DNA of 64,000 nucleotides. Origin: Cupriavidus pampae. GTDB taxonomy: Bacteria; Pseudomonadota; Gammaproteobacteria; Burkholderiales; Burkholderiaceae. Where the stretch lies: NCBI RefSeq assembly GCF_914271485.1, contig NZ_CAJZAG010000002.1, forward strand, positions 248,001 to 312,000, read 5' to 3'. A program made the position numbers and the translations under genes. Of this stretch, positions 51,885-60,221 are shown piece after piece; position 1 is the first letter of the stretch, and each line of letters starts with the position of its first letter. The notes beneath the pieces are model-generated. The model worked only from the letters and a program-made list of their open reading frames with translations. It was not told the DNA's origin and ran no database searches.

Positions 51885-53155
51885 AACAGCCCGACACGCG
51901 ACGGCTTGCCGCTTACGGCGTACTTGGCTTGCCCCTGGCCATGGCCGCACTGCCCGTCTACATCCAGCTGCCCGCGTACTACACCACCCGGCTGGGCATG
52001 TCGCTATCGCTTGCCGGCATCGTTCTATTCGCCGCGCGACTGGTCGATACGGCCCAGGATCCATTGCTCGGCTGGTGGATCGACACGCTGGCCCGGCGCA
52101 ACCTGCTGCGTCGCGCGATGTGGCTCGGCGCCGTGCTTCTGGCCGTGGCGTTCGCCGCCTTGTGGTGGCCGCCCATGCCGGGAGACCTGTGGCTGGCGGC
52201 ATGGCTCGCCGCATCGCTGATCGTGGTGTATCTCGCGCACAGCCTGATCAACGTGGCGTACCTGGCCTGGGGCGCGCGCCTCGGCGATGGCCCGATCCTC
52301 GCCCGTGCTGCCGCCTGGCGCGAGGGTGCCGGACTGATTGGCGTGCTGCTCGCCAGTGCCTTGCCCGCGTGGCTGCTCGCCACGCCGAACGTAACGCCGC
52401 ACATGGCGATGACGATCTTCGCGTCGCTGTTCGCAGTGCTGCTGCTCGCCGCGCTCTGGCTGCTGGTCCGCATCGCACCGCCCTGGCGCGCGACATCGAT
52501 GGGTAGCGTTGCCACGCTGCGGATGCCATGGCGCGCGGTGCGCCACAACCAGGCGTTTCGGGCCCTGCTTGCGCCCTACTTTCTGAACGGCCTGTCCGTG
52601 GCGATTCCCGCGACGCTGGCCATCTTTTTTATCGAAGACGTGTTGGGTGCGCCTAATTGGGTCGCGCCCTGCCTCACGTTGTATTTCGTGGCGGGTGCGG
52701 TCGGCCTGCCGGGATGGGTATACGTAGCGCGCCGCATTGGGCCCATGCATGCGTGGCGCATGGCGATGTTGCTGGCCGTGGCGGCATTCGCGTGGGCGAG
52801 TCTGCTGGGCTGGGGCGATGTGCTGCCGTTTTTGCTGGTGTGCGCGCTATCGGGGCTGGCGCTGGGCGCGGACCTCGCGCTGCCACCCGTTCTGCTGGCC
52901 GCACGCATTCCCGCCAGCGAAGGGCCGGCCGTCTACTTCGGCGTCTGGACCTTGCTGGGCAAGCTCTGTCTGGCACTCGCGGGACTCACACTCCCTGTAT
53001 TGGCGTGGCTCGGCTATCAGCCCGGCACACCAGCAAGCGGGTTCGCCCAGCATGCGCTGACGGGGATATATGCCGGCCTGCCGTGCCTGCTGAAGCTCGC
53101 TGCCATGGCGCTGCTGCGGACCGTCCCACATGCCTCACCGGAGCCATCGCGATGA
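51881..53155 (+). CDS. MFS transporter, GPH/MelB-like
   Basis: This polytopic membrane protein of 424 residues resembles glycoside-pentoside-hexuronide transporters (LFAARLVDTAQDPLLGWWID). In this operon type it is widely conserved beside DUF3833 and CFA-synthase-like genes, so it may move a lipid or lipid precursor rather than a sugar. It overlaps both neighbours as ATGA. Confidence 0.87.
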   Translation: MKQPDTRRLAAYGVLGLPLAMAALPVYIQLPAYYTTRLGMSLSLAGIVLFAARLVDTAQDPLLGWWIDTLARRNLLRRAMWLGAVLLAVAFAALWWPPMPGDLWLAAWLAASLIVVYLAHSLINVAYLAWGARLGDGPILARAAAWREGAGLIGVLLASALPAWLLATPNVTPHMAMTIFASLFAVLLLAALWLLVRIAPPWRATSMGSVATLRMPWRAVRHNQAFRALLAPYFLNGLSVAIPATLAIFFIEDVLGAPNWVAPCLTLYFVAGAVGLPGWVYVARRIGPMHAWRMAMLLAVAAFAWASLLGWGDVLPFLLVCALSGLALGADLALPPVLLAARIPASEGPAVYFGVWTLLGKLCLALAGLTLPVLAWLGYQPGTPASGFAQHALTGIYAGLPCLLKLAAMALLRTVPHASPEPSR

Positions 53156-53688
53156 ACCGCCTTGCCAGATGGAGCGTAGCCGGCGCCGCCGCGCTATGCG
53201 TAGCGTGCTCGACGCCAGACGTTGCGAACTACGCCGATCAGCAACCTCGGCTCGACGTCGCCGCGTTCTTCGCGGGACGGACCGAAGCATGGGGCATGTT
53301 CCAGAAACGGAGCGGTGAGATCGTCAAGCGTTTCCATGTCGATCTGGAAGGCAAGGAGCGCGATGGCCGCTTCATTCTTGACGAGCAGTTTCGCTACAGC
53401 GACGGTTCGACACAACAGCGTACATGGACACTGACACGCGCCGCCGATGGCAACTGGGAGGGCACCGCACCTGACGTCGTGGGCAAGGCGGACGGGCGTG
53501 CCGCCGGCAACGTCCTGCGCTGGCGATACACACTGCAGTTGCCGGTCGACGGCAAGACCTACGACGTGCAGTTCGACGATTGGATGGTGCTGATGGACGA
53601 CCGCACCATGATCAATCGCGCACGCGTCACCAAATTTGGCTTCGAGGTTGGGCAGGTGACGGTCTTCTTTCGTCGCCCGGCGCCCTGA
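53152..53688 (+). CDS. DUF3833 family lipoprotein
   Basis: The 178-residue protein starts with a lipoprotein signal (lipobox VACS, Cys19). The body matches DUF3833: FFAGRTEAWGMFQKRSGEIV, DEQFRYSDGSTQQRTWTL and ALIINRARVTKFGFEVGQVT-like C-terminus (MINRARVTKFGFEVGQVTVF). These are periplasmic lipocalin-like domains associated with the same operons. The start at 53152 overlaps the MFS stop; a longer frame upstream is an alternate reading of the MFS gene. Confidence 0.88.
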   Translation: MNRLARWSVAGAAALCVACSTPDVANYADQQPRLDVAAFFAGRTEAWGMFQKRSGEIVKRFHVDLEGKERDGRFILDEQFRYSDGSTQQRTWTLTRAADGNWEGTAPDVVGKADGRAAGNVLRWRYTLQLPVDGKTYDVQFDDWMVLMDDRTMINRARVTKFGFEVGQVTVFFRRPAP

Positions 53689-53705
53689 CTGATGCAGGAA
53701 CCATC

Positions 53706-54491
53706 ATGCACGGCTTCTCCCTGAATCCCCGTTGGACGGACTGGACCGGCAAACGGGTCTGGATCGTCGGCGCATCCAGCGGCATTGGTGCCGAGCTCGC
53801 ACGCGCCATGCTGGCTCGCGGTGCGCGCGTAGCGGTGTCGGCGCGTCGTGCGGATGCACTGGTCTCCGTGATCGACGGCCATGTACAGGGCGTGGCCATG
53901 CCCATGGATGCATGCGTGCCGCACGACTGGGTGGCCACGCAGGAGGCCTTGTGCAAGCAGTGGGACGCCGTGGATATGGTCGTCTTCTGTGCGGCCGAAT
54001 ATCGGCCCCTGCGCCCGTGGCAGATCAACGCTGACGAGGCGCGTCGTACCATCGAGACCAACCTGAGCAGCGTCTACTACGGCCTGGCCGCCGTGTTGCC
54101 GGCCATGATGTCGCGCCGTGCGGGGAGCGTGGTGCTGCTAGCCAGCGTGGCCGGCTATCTGGGCCTGCCGAATGCCACCATTTATGGCCCGACCAAGGCC
54201 GGCATGATCAACCTCGCCGAGCTGCTTTATGCGGAACTGCATCCGCATGGACTTGGGGTCTATCTGGTCAACCCCGGTTTTGTGAAAACCCGACTGACGG
54301 CGCGCAACGATTTCACCATGCCGGCGCTGCAAACCCCTGAAGCCGCGGCGGCAGCCATCCTGTCCGGGCTGGCGCGCGGCCGCTTCGAGATTGCATTTCC
54401 CTCGCGATTCACACGTTCCATGCGCCTGCTCAGCATGCTGCCCTATGGATTGCGCCTGACGCTGCTACAGCGCCTGATGAAGACATCCTGA
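53706..54491 (+). CDS. Short-chain dehydrogenase/reductase
   Basis: This classical SDR has 261 residues: cofactor motif VGASSGIGAELARAM, Ser147, Tyr160 and Lys164 (YGPTKAG). The usual NNAG reads FCAAEYR. It is the kind of SDR found with furan or cyclopropane fatty acid operons and may act on lipid aldehydes or ketones. ATG at 53706, 17 bases after the lipoprotein gene. Confidence 0.88.
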   Translation: MHGFSLNPRWTDWTGKRVWIVGASSGIGAELARAMLARGARVAVSARRADALVSVIDGHVQGVAMPMDACVPHDWVATQEALCKQWDAVDMVVFCAAEYRPLRPWQINADEARRTIETNLSSVYYGLAAVLPAMMSRRAGSVVLLASVAGYLGLPNATIYGPTKAGMINLAELLYAELHPHGLGVYLVNPGFVKTRLTARNDFTMPALQTPEAAAAAILSGLARGRFEIAFPSRFTRSMRLLSMLPYGLRLTLLQRLMKTS

Positions 54492-54498
54492 CCATGCC

Positions 54499-54942
54499 AT
54501 GAACTCCTTCGCCGATCATCCGGACCGTCTGACGCCGTTACTCGAGTGGTACGCCTCGCTGTCGCCGCAGTCTCTGCATGACATCGCACGTTTCTACGCC
54601 CCCGATGCGCACTTTGTCGATCCCTTCAACAGCGTGCGCGGCCACGCCGACATTCGCGCTTTGTTCGAGCATATGTTCGAGACCGTCGATGCTCCGCGCT
54701 TTTTTATTCAAAGCCAGTTAGCCGGAGGTAACCAAGGCTTCGCGACGTGGATCTTCTCGGGCACGGTACGTGGGAGCGCCTTTTCCGTTCCAGGCAGTTC
54801 GCATCTCCGCTTTGCCAACGACGGGCGCGTGAGCGTGCATTGCGATTACTGGGATGCGGCCGCGCTATGGAGTCAGTTGCCGCTGATTGGCGGCCCGGTG
54901 CGCTGGCTGCAACAGCGCTTTGCCGCGCCAGCCTCGCAATGA
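54499..54942 (+). CDS. SnoaL/NTF2-like protein
   Basis: The 147-residue protein has the NTF2-like cone fold signature: LLEWYASLSPQSLHDIARFY followed by APDAHFVDPFNSVRGHADIR, then FASTWIFSG-type strands (QGFATWIFSGTVRG) and HCDYWDAAALW. Members are isomerases, cyclases or binding proteins. It is the eighth gene of the operon and is coupled to the esterase gene by ATGA. Confidence 0.85.
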   Translation: MNSFADHPDRLTPLLEWYASLSPQSLHDIARFYAPDAHFVDPFNSVRGHADIRALFEHMFETVDAPRFFIQSQLAGGNQGFATWIFSGTVRGSAFSVPGSSHLRFANDGRVSVHCDYWDAAALWSQLPLIGGPVRWLQQRFAAPASQ

Positions 54943-55826
54943 GCGCCCGGATGCTACGGTTTGCCGCAGCACTGTCGTCGCTGCTGGCGATCAGCGGTTG
55001 CTCAACGACGGACGCACTCAACGCGCTGACTTCTTCCGGCGACTATACGCGCCACGCTGATATCGCCTACGCGACCCGCCATCGCACGAAGCTTGATGTC
55101 TACGTGCCGCGTGTGCTCGCGTGTGGCGACAAGGCGCCCGTCGTGGTGTTTTTCTATGGCGGGACGTGGAACACGGGATCGCGCGGCGACTATGCCTTCG
55201 TCGCCGCCAGCTTTGCGCGCCACGGCATCCTGACGGTGATTGCCGATTACCGCCTCTACCCCGAGGTCACGTATCCCGATTTTCTGGTCGACAGCGCAAA
55301 GGCCGTGGCGTGGACACTGCGAGGGATTGGCGGATATCAGGGAGATCCTGCCCGCGTCTTCGTCATGGGACACAGCGCGGGCGGCTATAACGCAGCCATG
55401 CTTGCGTTGGATGCACGCTGGCTGGAAGGCGCCGGCGCCCGGCCATCTCAATTGCGTGGCTGGATTGGCCTGGCGGGGCCGTACGACTTTCTGCCGATCG
55501 AGAATCCCGACGCGAAGCCGGTGTTCCATCACCCCAACTATCCCGCAGGCACCCAACCGATCGATCACGTGACAAGCCAGTCCCCACCCGCGTTTATCGG
55601 GGTCGATACCGGTGACCGACTGGTCAATCCGCAGCGTAATTCAGCGCAGATGGCTCAGAAACTGCGCGCCGCCAACGTGCCAGTCACGTATCGCGAATAC
55701 GGGCATCTGTCCCATCCCCTGCTGATTGGCGTGTTCGCCGGACCATTGCGCTGGTTGTCTGAGGTCAGCGACGATGTGCCGGAATTTGTTTTAGCCAATG
55801 GCGCTTGCACAACCTTCAACGAATAA
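54939..55826 (+). CDS. Alpha/beta hydrolase lipoprotein (esterase/lipase-like)
   Basis: This 295-residue hydrolase has a lipoprotein signal (lipobox ISGC, Cys21). The oxyanion-hole region reads VVVFFYGGTWNTG and the nucleophile elbow GHSAGGYNA (Ser146). A late His in EYGHLSHPLL completes the probable triad. It resembles BD-FAE/carboxylesterase families. As the last gene of the lipid operon it may remodel or deacylate lipids at the cell surface. The start at 54939 overlaps the SnoaL-like stop. Confidence 0.86.
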   Translation: MSARMLRFAAALSSLLAISGCSTTDALNALTSSGDYTRHADIAYATRHRTKLDVYVPRVLACGDKAPVVVFFYGGTWNTGSRGDYAFVAASFARHGILTVIADYRLYPEVTYPDFLVDSAKAVAWTLRGIGGYQGDPARVFVMGHSAGGYNAAMLALDARWLEGAGARPSQLRGWIGLAGPYDFLPIENPDAKPVFHHPNYPAGTQPIDHVTSQSPPAFIGVDTGDRLVNPQRNSAQMAQKLRAANVPVTYREYGHLSHPLLIGVFAGPLRWLSEVSDDVPEFVLANGACTTFNE

Positions 55827-55852
55827 CTAGCGGCAATGCGCTCGGGGCTCCG

Positions 55853-55915
55853 GCCGCCAATACCCATGCCCCCTGCGGCGACGCGCTGATCATCGCAATC
55901 GATCCGGTCCGCTGA
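55853..55915 (+). pseudogene. Remnant of an Ldh2-family dehydrogenase gene
   Basis: The frame reads AANTHAPCGDALIIAIDPVR then stop, matching the AANTGAPCGGELIIAIDPVR stretch of the intact Ldh2-type protein at 42326-43420. DNA identity is high but not complete, so it comes from a paralogue. Nothing else of that gene is seen; it marks the left edge of the A+T-rich island. Confidence 0.75.
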
Positions 55916-55962
55916 TTGAATATGCGCAAAGCGCGGCGTGAATGAAAGTCAAAGCATCGCGA

Positions 55963-57384
55963 TCAAACAAACATCCGCAGCGGTATGAGCAGATCGACGA
56001 TGAACTTGCCGCCAGTATCCGTCACGTCGATACCGACGCCTTCGTGGGACAGTGACTTAGCCACACCCGCTAATCCCGTCTTACCCTCAAGACCATCAAA
56101 CAACTCCCGGCGCGAGGAAAACCACTGCGCTGCGAACTGCGCCTTCAGCGGCTTGCGGTTTTTAAAACGCAAACGAACCAACCCATTTTCTTCGTTTGCA
56201 CTTACGCCCACGCGCTTGTCTGTGCCATGTTGAAATCCATTGGCCAAAATTTCCAATACGGCACGAAAAAAAATACCGCGACTACCTCGCACCGATCGCA
56301 TGCGATTAGCGGATTCGTTGAACACAATACGTAGCTCTGGAAAATATTCTGCGGTCGCCAAAATCATCTCCTTGATACTAAAAGAATCGATCGGAGACGA
56401 CTCTCTTACCAATTTATTGGACTCGATCAATTCCTCCGCTTCGCTGATTGAAGAGTCCTTGATCTTGGCATCGAGATATGTTTTGGCGTACTGTAGAAAG
56501 CTGGATGTGTCGTACATGTGAAATGCTTCCAACGAAGGCGCATCTCTATAAATCTCATCCAGCAACTCCCTCCGTGGCCCAAGCCGCTTGCCGCGCTCTT
56601 CCGCCCACCAGTCCTCCTTCACATCGCCCGTTACTAGAACCACGTATTTTAGATTTTCCGATTGAGCCTTATTTATAATTTCCTTCCACAAAATAATATC
56701 TCCAAATTTCCTTACATATCGCGCGCCATCGAACGAATAGAAACCACTCTTTTTTTCGTCCTTGAATCCCGGCGGAATCTTATCTTTATAACGGGCATCA
56801 CCTTCCTTACAAATTTCTTCTAGTTTTTTTTGATCAAAAGTCTCCCCGATTTTTCCACCAAAAATATCGAAAACCAAGTCCTTTATAGGATCCGTGTCAT
56901 TAACATCTGCATGCCGCCCTTCCAAATTATTTATTTCTGTCAAAAAATCTGACATAAATTTAACGCTTTGTTTTATATTATCTCTGGTGATATACCGATC
57001 CGGGTCTATTACTGAATGCCTCCTTCTTAACTTGAGCTGCTCCAATTCAGTGATAAGCCCCTCTCCAGCTACTTCATATTCAGAAATCGCTTTTGTTACA
57101 AGCTCCCTTACCTTTGAGAATTTGTTTTTTTGATCTGAAATAGCATCCAGTCTGTTACTCAAGAACTCCAATGCAACTTGAAATCCCGTCCAAATTCTAC
57201 CGTTGAACCGTTCGTTTCTGAGCACATTAATCAGATCATTTTTTGCTGACTGAGGAAGCCGATACAAATCCAATAGGACATTTGCATCGAAAACGAAAAG
57301 GCCGGCCTCCCATATGTCCTTGAAATTAATCTGATCAGGGCCGCGATGAATTTTAAGTAGTTTTTCTACGTTTTCGTTACTCAT
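55963..57384 (-). CDS. PIN-like nuclease (DUF4935/PIN_8) fused to a GHKL-type ATPase domain
   Basis: Residues about 10-300 are a PIN-like ribonuclease domain: FVFDANVLLDLYR (Asp33), GFQVALEFLSNR (Glu73), a helical insert, FGDIILWKEIINKA (Asp229), and VLVTGDVKEDWW (Asp254, Asp258) followed by GKRLGPRRELLDEI. Residues about 330-473 look like a histidine-kinase-type ATP-binding domain: N-box AVLEILANGFQHGT (Glu378, Asn382), GKTGLAGVAKSL in place of the G2 box and GGKFIVDLLIPL at the end. The G1 aspartate box is not clear. The gene is markedly A+T-rich with many TTT, AAA and ATA codons, unlike all neighbours, so it was probably acquired. Role unknown; RNA-targeting defence or stress response is inference. 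Confidence 0.78.
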   Translation of the reverse strand: MSNENVEKLLKIHRGPDQINFKDIWEAGLFVFDANVLLDLYRLPQSAKNDLINVLRNERFNGRIWTGFQVALEFLSNRLDAISDQKNKFSKVRELVTKAISEYEVAGEGLITELEQLKLRRRHSVIDPDRYITRDNIKQSVKFMSDFLTEINNLEGRHADVNDTDPIKDLVFDIFGGKIGETFDQKKLEEICKEGDARYKDKIPPGFKDEKKSGFYSFDGARYVRKFGDIILWKEIINKAQSENLKYVVLVTGDVKEDWWAEERGKRLGPRRELLDEIYRDAPSLEAFHMYDTSSFLQYAKTYLDAKIKDSSISEAEELIESNKLVRESSPIDSFSIKEMILATAEYFPELRIVFNESANRMRSVRGSRGIFFRAVLEILANGFQHGTDKRVGVSANEENGLVRLRFKNRKPLKAQFAAQWFSSRRELFDGLEGKTGLAGVAKSLSHEGVGIDVTDTGGKFIVDLLIPLRMFV

Positions 57385-57525
57385 TAAATTAACTGTTTTT
57401 GTATTTGAATAAATTGATACCGAAATTTCGTAGATCGCGGGAAGCTCAGAAAAGCGAACTCTCGACGTATCACTCTAACTGGCATCATGCCCGCATCAGG
57501 GTCCTGCACCTCTTCGACGACGTAA

Positions 57526-57609
57526 CTCAACGGCTCTTCAGAACCAAAGTTTGACATGCCATGATGAGTTTCACCGCAGGTTGCACACTAGAAAGTGAAT
57601 GTCATCACT
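57526..57609 (-). pseudogene. DUF2199 start fragment, copy 2, inactivated
   Basis: Starting at 57605 on the minus strand the frame reads MTFTF, then TAG, then CATCGETHHGMSNFGSEEPL. It is the same DUF2199 start as at 46604, but it has an in-frame stop at codon 6, and homology ends after about 25 codons. The segment abuts the stop codon of the sensor kinase gene and marks the right edge of the A+T-rich island. Confidence 0.78.
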
Positions 57610-58912
57610 ACGAACTCAACCTCGGAAACTGAAGTTCGAACTCCGTAAACTCGAACTCCACCGATCTGCAGGCGATCGAGGCGCCCCAGCTTCTGAGGAC
57701 ATCGCGGCAAAACGCCAATCCGATACCCGTGCCGCGATCTGCCGGATAGGAGAAGAACGGCTGGAACATCTTTGCGAGCACGAGCGGCGAGACACCTGTG
57801 GCGGTATCTCGAAACAGGATAAAGACGCCATCTTCCCTCGTCTCGCATCGAATGCGGATCTGGCCCTTGCCGGCCCGCTTGATCGCCTCGAGCGCGTTCT
57901 TGGTCAGGTTCGTGATGACCAGTTCGAACAGTTGGGCGTTGCCCATGACCAGCGCATGCCCGCATTCCTCGATGGTCACCACATCCCGGTACGCGGGCTC
58001 GAATGGAAATCTGGCAATGCTGTCGCGAATCGAGCCGTTCAGATCGAACGCCTCTTGTCTGGCCGACTTTGGGTCCTTCGAGTTCGCCACCAGCAATTCG
58101 ATACTGTTGCTGACATACGCAACATCAGTCTGTAGCCGCGCAACGGCCTGGAGCAGCGCCTCGCATTGTTCCGATTGCGCATCGAGAACCGTCGGCAAAC
58201 GATTCTTCAACCCAGCGGCTGTCATCGTCAGACTTGCCAGCGGCGTTCGCAGCTCGTGCGCAACCGTGGCCAGTGCGACCGCCATCCCTCGACGCTTCTC
58301 TTCCAGAAGCAACTGGCGGTCGAGCTTGATGACAATAAGAACGGCGATGACGAACGCGATGATCGGCAACTGGAGCAGCAATGGCTGCCATGGAATTCCG
58401 CTGAGCGAGTGCCCTGCCAATACAAACATCACAAACGCACCGACGGCCCCGGAGAGGAGCGCCACCGTCGCGAAGGCTGAACTGAAATGGTAGAGCACCA
58501 CAACAGCAATGATCACGGACTCCGCCCAAACCAGCGAGCCATGATTCTCTAAATACAAGAAGATAAATGCGAACGGCATGCCCACGGTGATCGCGAACAG
58601 CGCGTAGGTTGGCAACCATCGTTTGTGCGAGAGTGCCGAGGCAAACAGCAACGGGACGAACAGCGCGGTACAGATCAGTCTTAGCCAGAGATTCTCGTAA
58701 GCCTGAGGGAAGACGTAAGACCAGATGACGAAATACAGCGGATGCCCGATAACCCCGAGTGCGCCCACCATCTGAATCCGACGCAGACGCACCACGCTTT
58801 CCTCGTCCAGAAGCGTGGTTCGCGATGCGGTTTCGAATACGGCGCGCCTTGCACTCTTCGCCAGCCGTGTCGCAACGGATTCTGCGCCGGCCTGCTCTCG
58901 CGTTGCTTCCAT
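57608..58912 (-). CDS. Membrane sensor histidine kinase, LqsS/CqsS-like
   Basis: Residues about 45-195 form several membrane helices without a large periplasmic domain, as in the CqsS/LqsS/JqsS autoinducer sensors. The kinase core follows: H-box TVAHELRTPLASL (His219), N-box NLTKNALEAI (335-344), a G1 region DTATGVSP and G2 GTGIGLAF (394-401). There is no receiver domain, as in Legionella LqsS and unlike Vibrio CqsS. It starts 24 bases after the autoinducer-synthase gene, so ligand synthesis and sensing are co-expressed. No response regulator gene lies nearby. Confidence 0.85.
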   Translation of the reverse strand: MEATREQAGAESVATRLAKSARRAVFETASRTTLLDEESVVRLRRIQMVGALGVIGHPLYFVIWSYVFPQAYENLWLRLICTALFVPLLFASALSHKRWLPTYALFAITVGMPFAFIFLYLENHGSLVWAESVIIAVVVLYHFSSAFATVALLSGAVGAFVMFVLAGHSLSGIPWQPLLLQLPIIAFVIAVLIVIKLDRQLLLEEKRRGMAVALATVAHELRTPLASLTMTAAGLKNRLPTVLDAQSEQCEALLQAVARLQTDVAYVSNSIELLVANSKDPKSARQEAFDLNGSIRDSIARFPFEPAYRDVVTIEECGHALVMGNAQLFELVITNLTKNALEAIKRAGKGQIRIRCETREDGVFILFRDTATGVSPLVLAKMFQPFFSYPADRGTGIGLAFCRDVLRSWGASIACRSVEFEFTEFELQFPRLSS

Positions 58913-58936
58913 GTCCAGCGTCGACTCCTAGAGGGA

Positions 58937-60211
58937 TTATGGCTGTGCTCCGCTTGCTGGACTGGATGGACCGCGGCGCGCCCTGCGCGTTGAGGACCAT
59001 TCGTCCAGCCTGACTTCATCTCGGATCGCCGCCAGAACTGTAACCAGACGCTCGATTTCAGAGGCAGTCAGTTTCGCATGCAGCGTAAGGCGCATCAATG
59101 CCCTATTTTTGGGGGTAGCAGGCGAACAGAAAACCGCGCCGAAGATGCCATGTCGTTGCAAGGCATTCCGCAGCACCATGACCTGTGGTTCGGTCCCGGC
59201 CTCGAGCCCGATGATCTGCTCGGACCCGTCGCTGATGTTGTATCCCAGCTCTGTAATGGCAGCTCTGGTCGATCGGGTAATGGCATGCAACTGCTGGCGG
59301 CGGTCCTCGGCCTGGGCAATGAAATCTGCGGCGGCGTCAAACCATGCAATCTCATGGCGCAACAGGCCGGAGCTGAAAATGGCCGGACGGGCCTCGACGG
59401 CAAAGAAATCCTTGAACTGGGTCGAGCACGCGACATAGCCGGCGCGCCCCCCGAACGCCTTGGCAAGCGAAGCCGTACGGAAATGGACGCGTTCGGACAG
59501 GCCCAGCGCAGGCACCAAGCCGCCGCCAAAGGGCCCGTGGGTTCCCAGCGAGTGGGATTCATCGACGACCAGGACAGAACCCGTGGTTTCAGCGACCCGG
59601 ACAAACTCCTCTATCGGGGCAACGCTTCCGGTCGTGCTGTAGACCGAGTCCACCATGATCACCCCCGGTCCGATACGCTCGATCTGGCGTTCCGCGTGGG
59701 CGAAGTCATTGTGTCGGATCGGTACGGCCTGAGCGCCCGCGGCACTGATACCTTCCCACAGCGACGCGTGCGCATTCATGTCGATGTACACCGGCACGCC
59801 GGGCCCGGCAATACATTGCACCAGCCCCACGTTGGCAGCCCAACCGGATTGCGCAATCAGGCCGTCCTCAGCGTCCATCAGCGCCGCGAGCTTGCGCTCG
59901 AGCCGCTGCTGGGGCGTATCGCCGTGGCGAAACACGGAAGACATCAGCAATTCCGGTTGCTCATCGAGCATTGCCCGCGCTTGGGCTTCCACCAACTTCC
60001 GTTCCCCGAGCAGACATAGATAGTCATTGCTGCTCAGATGCAGCGCATCCGGATTTGGAGTGCGACCGTGCAGTAAATGATCCCCTCCCCATAGCTTTTC
60101 CAATCGGTCAACAAAGTGGGTATCCATCCGTTTCGTTATCCACGCCGGTAGGGGCGCGGACACACAACTGACAGAATTTGTTAGTTTTTCTTGAGGATCG
60201 GCAAGCAGCAT
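58937..60211 (-). CDS. cqsA: Alpha-hydroxyketone-type autoinducer synthase, CqsA/LqsA/JqsA-like
   Basis: This pyridoxal-phosphate alpha-oxoamine-synthase-family enzyme condenses a fatty acyl-CoA with an amino acid or SAM-derived donor to make a diffusible (amino/hydroxy)ketone signal. Diagnostic segments are LHLSSNDYLCLLGE, SSVFRHGDTPQQRLE, VVDESHSLGTHGPFGGGLV (PLP-contacting Asp217) and TASLAKAFGGRAGY (Schiff-base Lys251). It has 424 residues, slightly longer than Vibrio CqsA. The ATG at 60211 is kept over Met29 because LPAWITKRMD aligns with the CqsA N-terminus and a GGAG lies upstream. It is the first gene of an operon with the sensor kinase. Confidence 0.88.
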   Translation of the reverse strand: MLLADPQEKLTNSVSCVSAPLPAWITKRMDTHFVDRLEKLWGGDHLLHGRTPNPDALHLSSNDYLCLLGERKLVEAQARAMLDEQPELLMSSVFRHGDTPQQRLERKLAALMDAEDGLIAQSGWAANVGLVQCIAGPGVPVYIDMNAHASLWEGISAAGAQAVPIRHNDFAHAERQIERIGPGVIMVDSVYSTTGSVAPIEEFVRVAETTGSVLVVDESHSLGTHGPFGGGLVPALGLSERVHFRTASLAKAFGGRAGYVACSTQFKDFFAVEARPAIFSSGLLRHEIAWFDAAADFIAQAEDRRQQLHAITRSTRAAITELGYNISDGSEQIIGLEAGTEPQVMVLRNALQRHGIFGAVFCSPATPKNRALMRLTLHAKLTASEIERLVTVLAAIRDEVRLDEWSSTRRARRGPSSPASGAQP

Positions 60212-60221
60212 TCGTTAGGCT

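Noticed and set aside
52657..53151. Long N-terminal extension of the DUF3833 lipoprotein frame
   Set aside because: It is a shadow of the MFS gene; the lipoprotein signal starts exactly at the ATGA overlap at 53152.
57588..57965. 125-residue minus-strand frame overlapping the end of the kinase gene
   Set aside because: It is an alternate frame of the histidine kinase that happens to end in the MTFTF start of the DUF2199 remnant.
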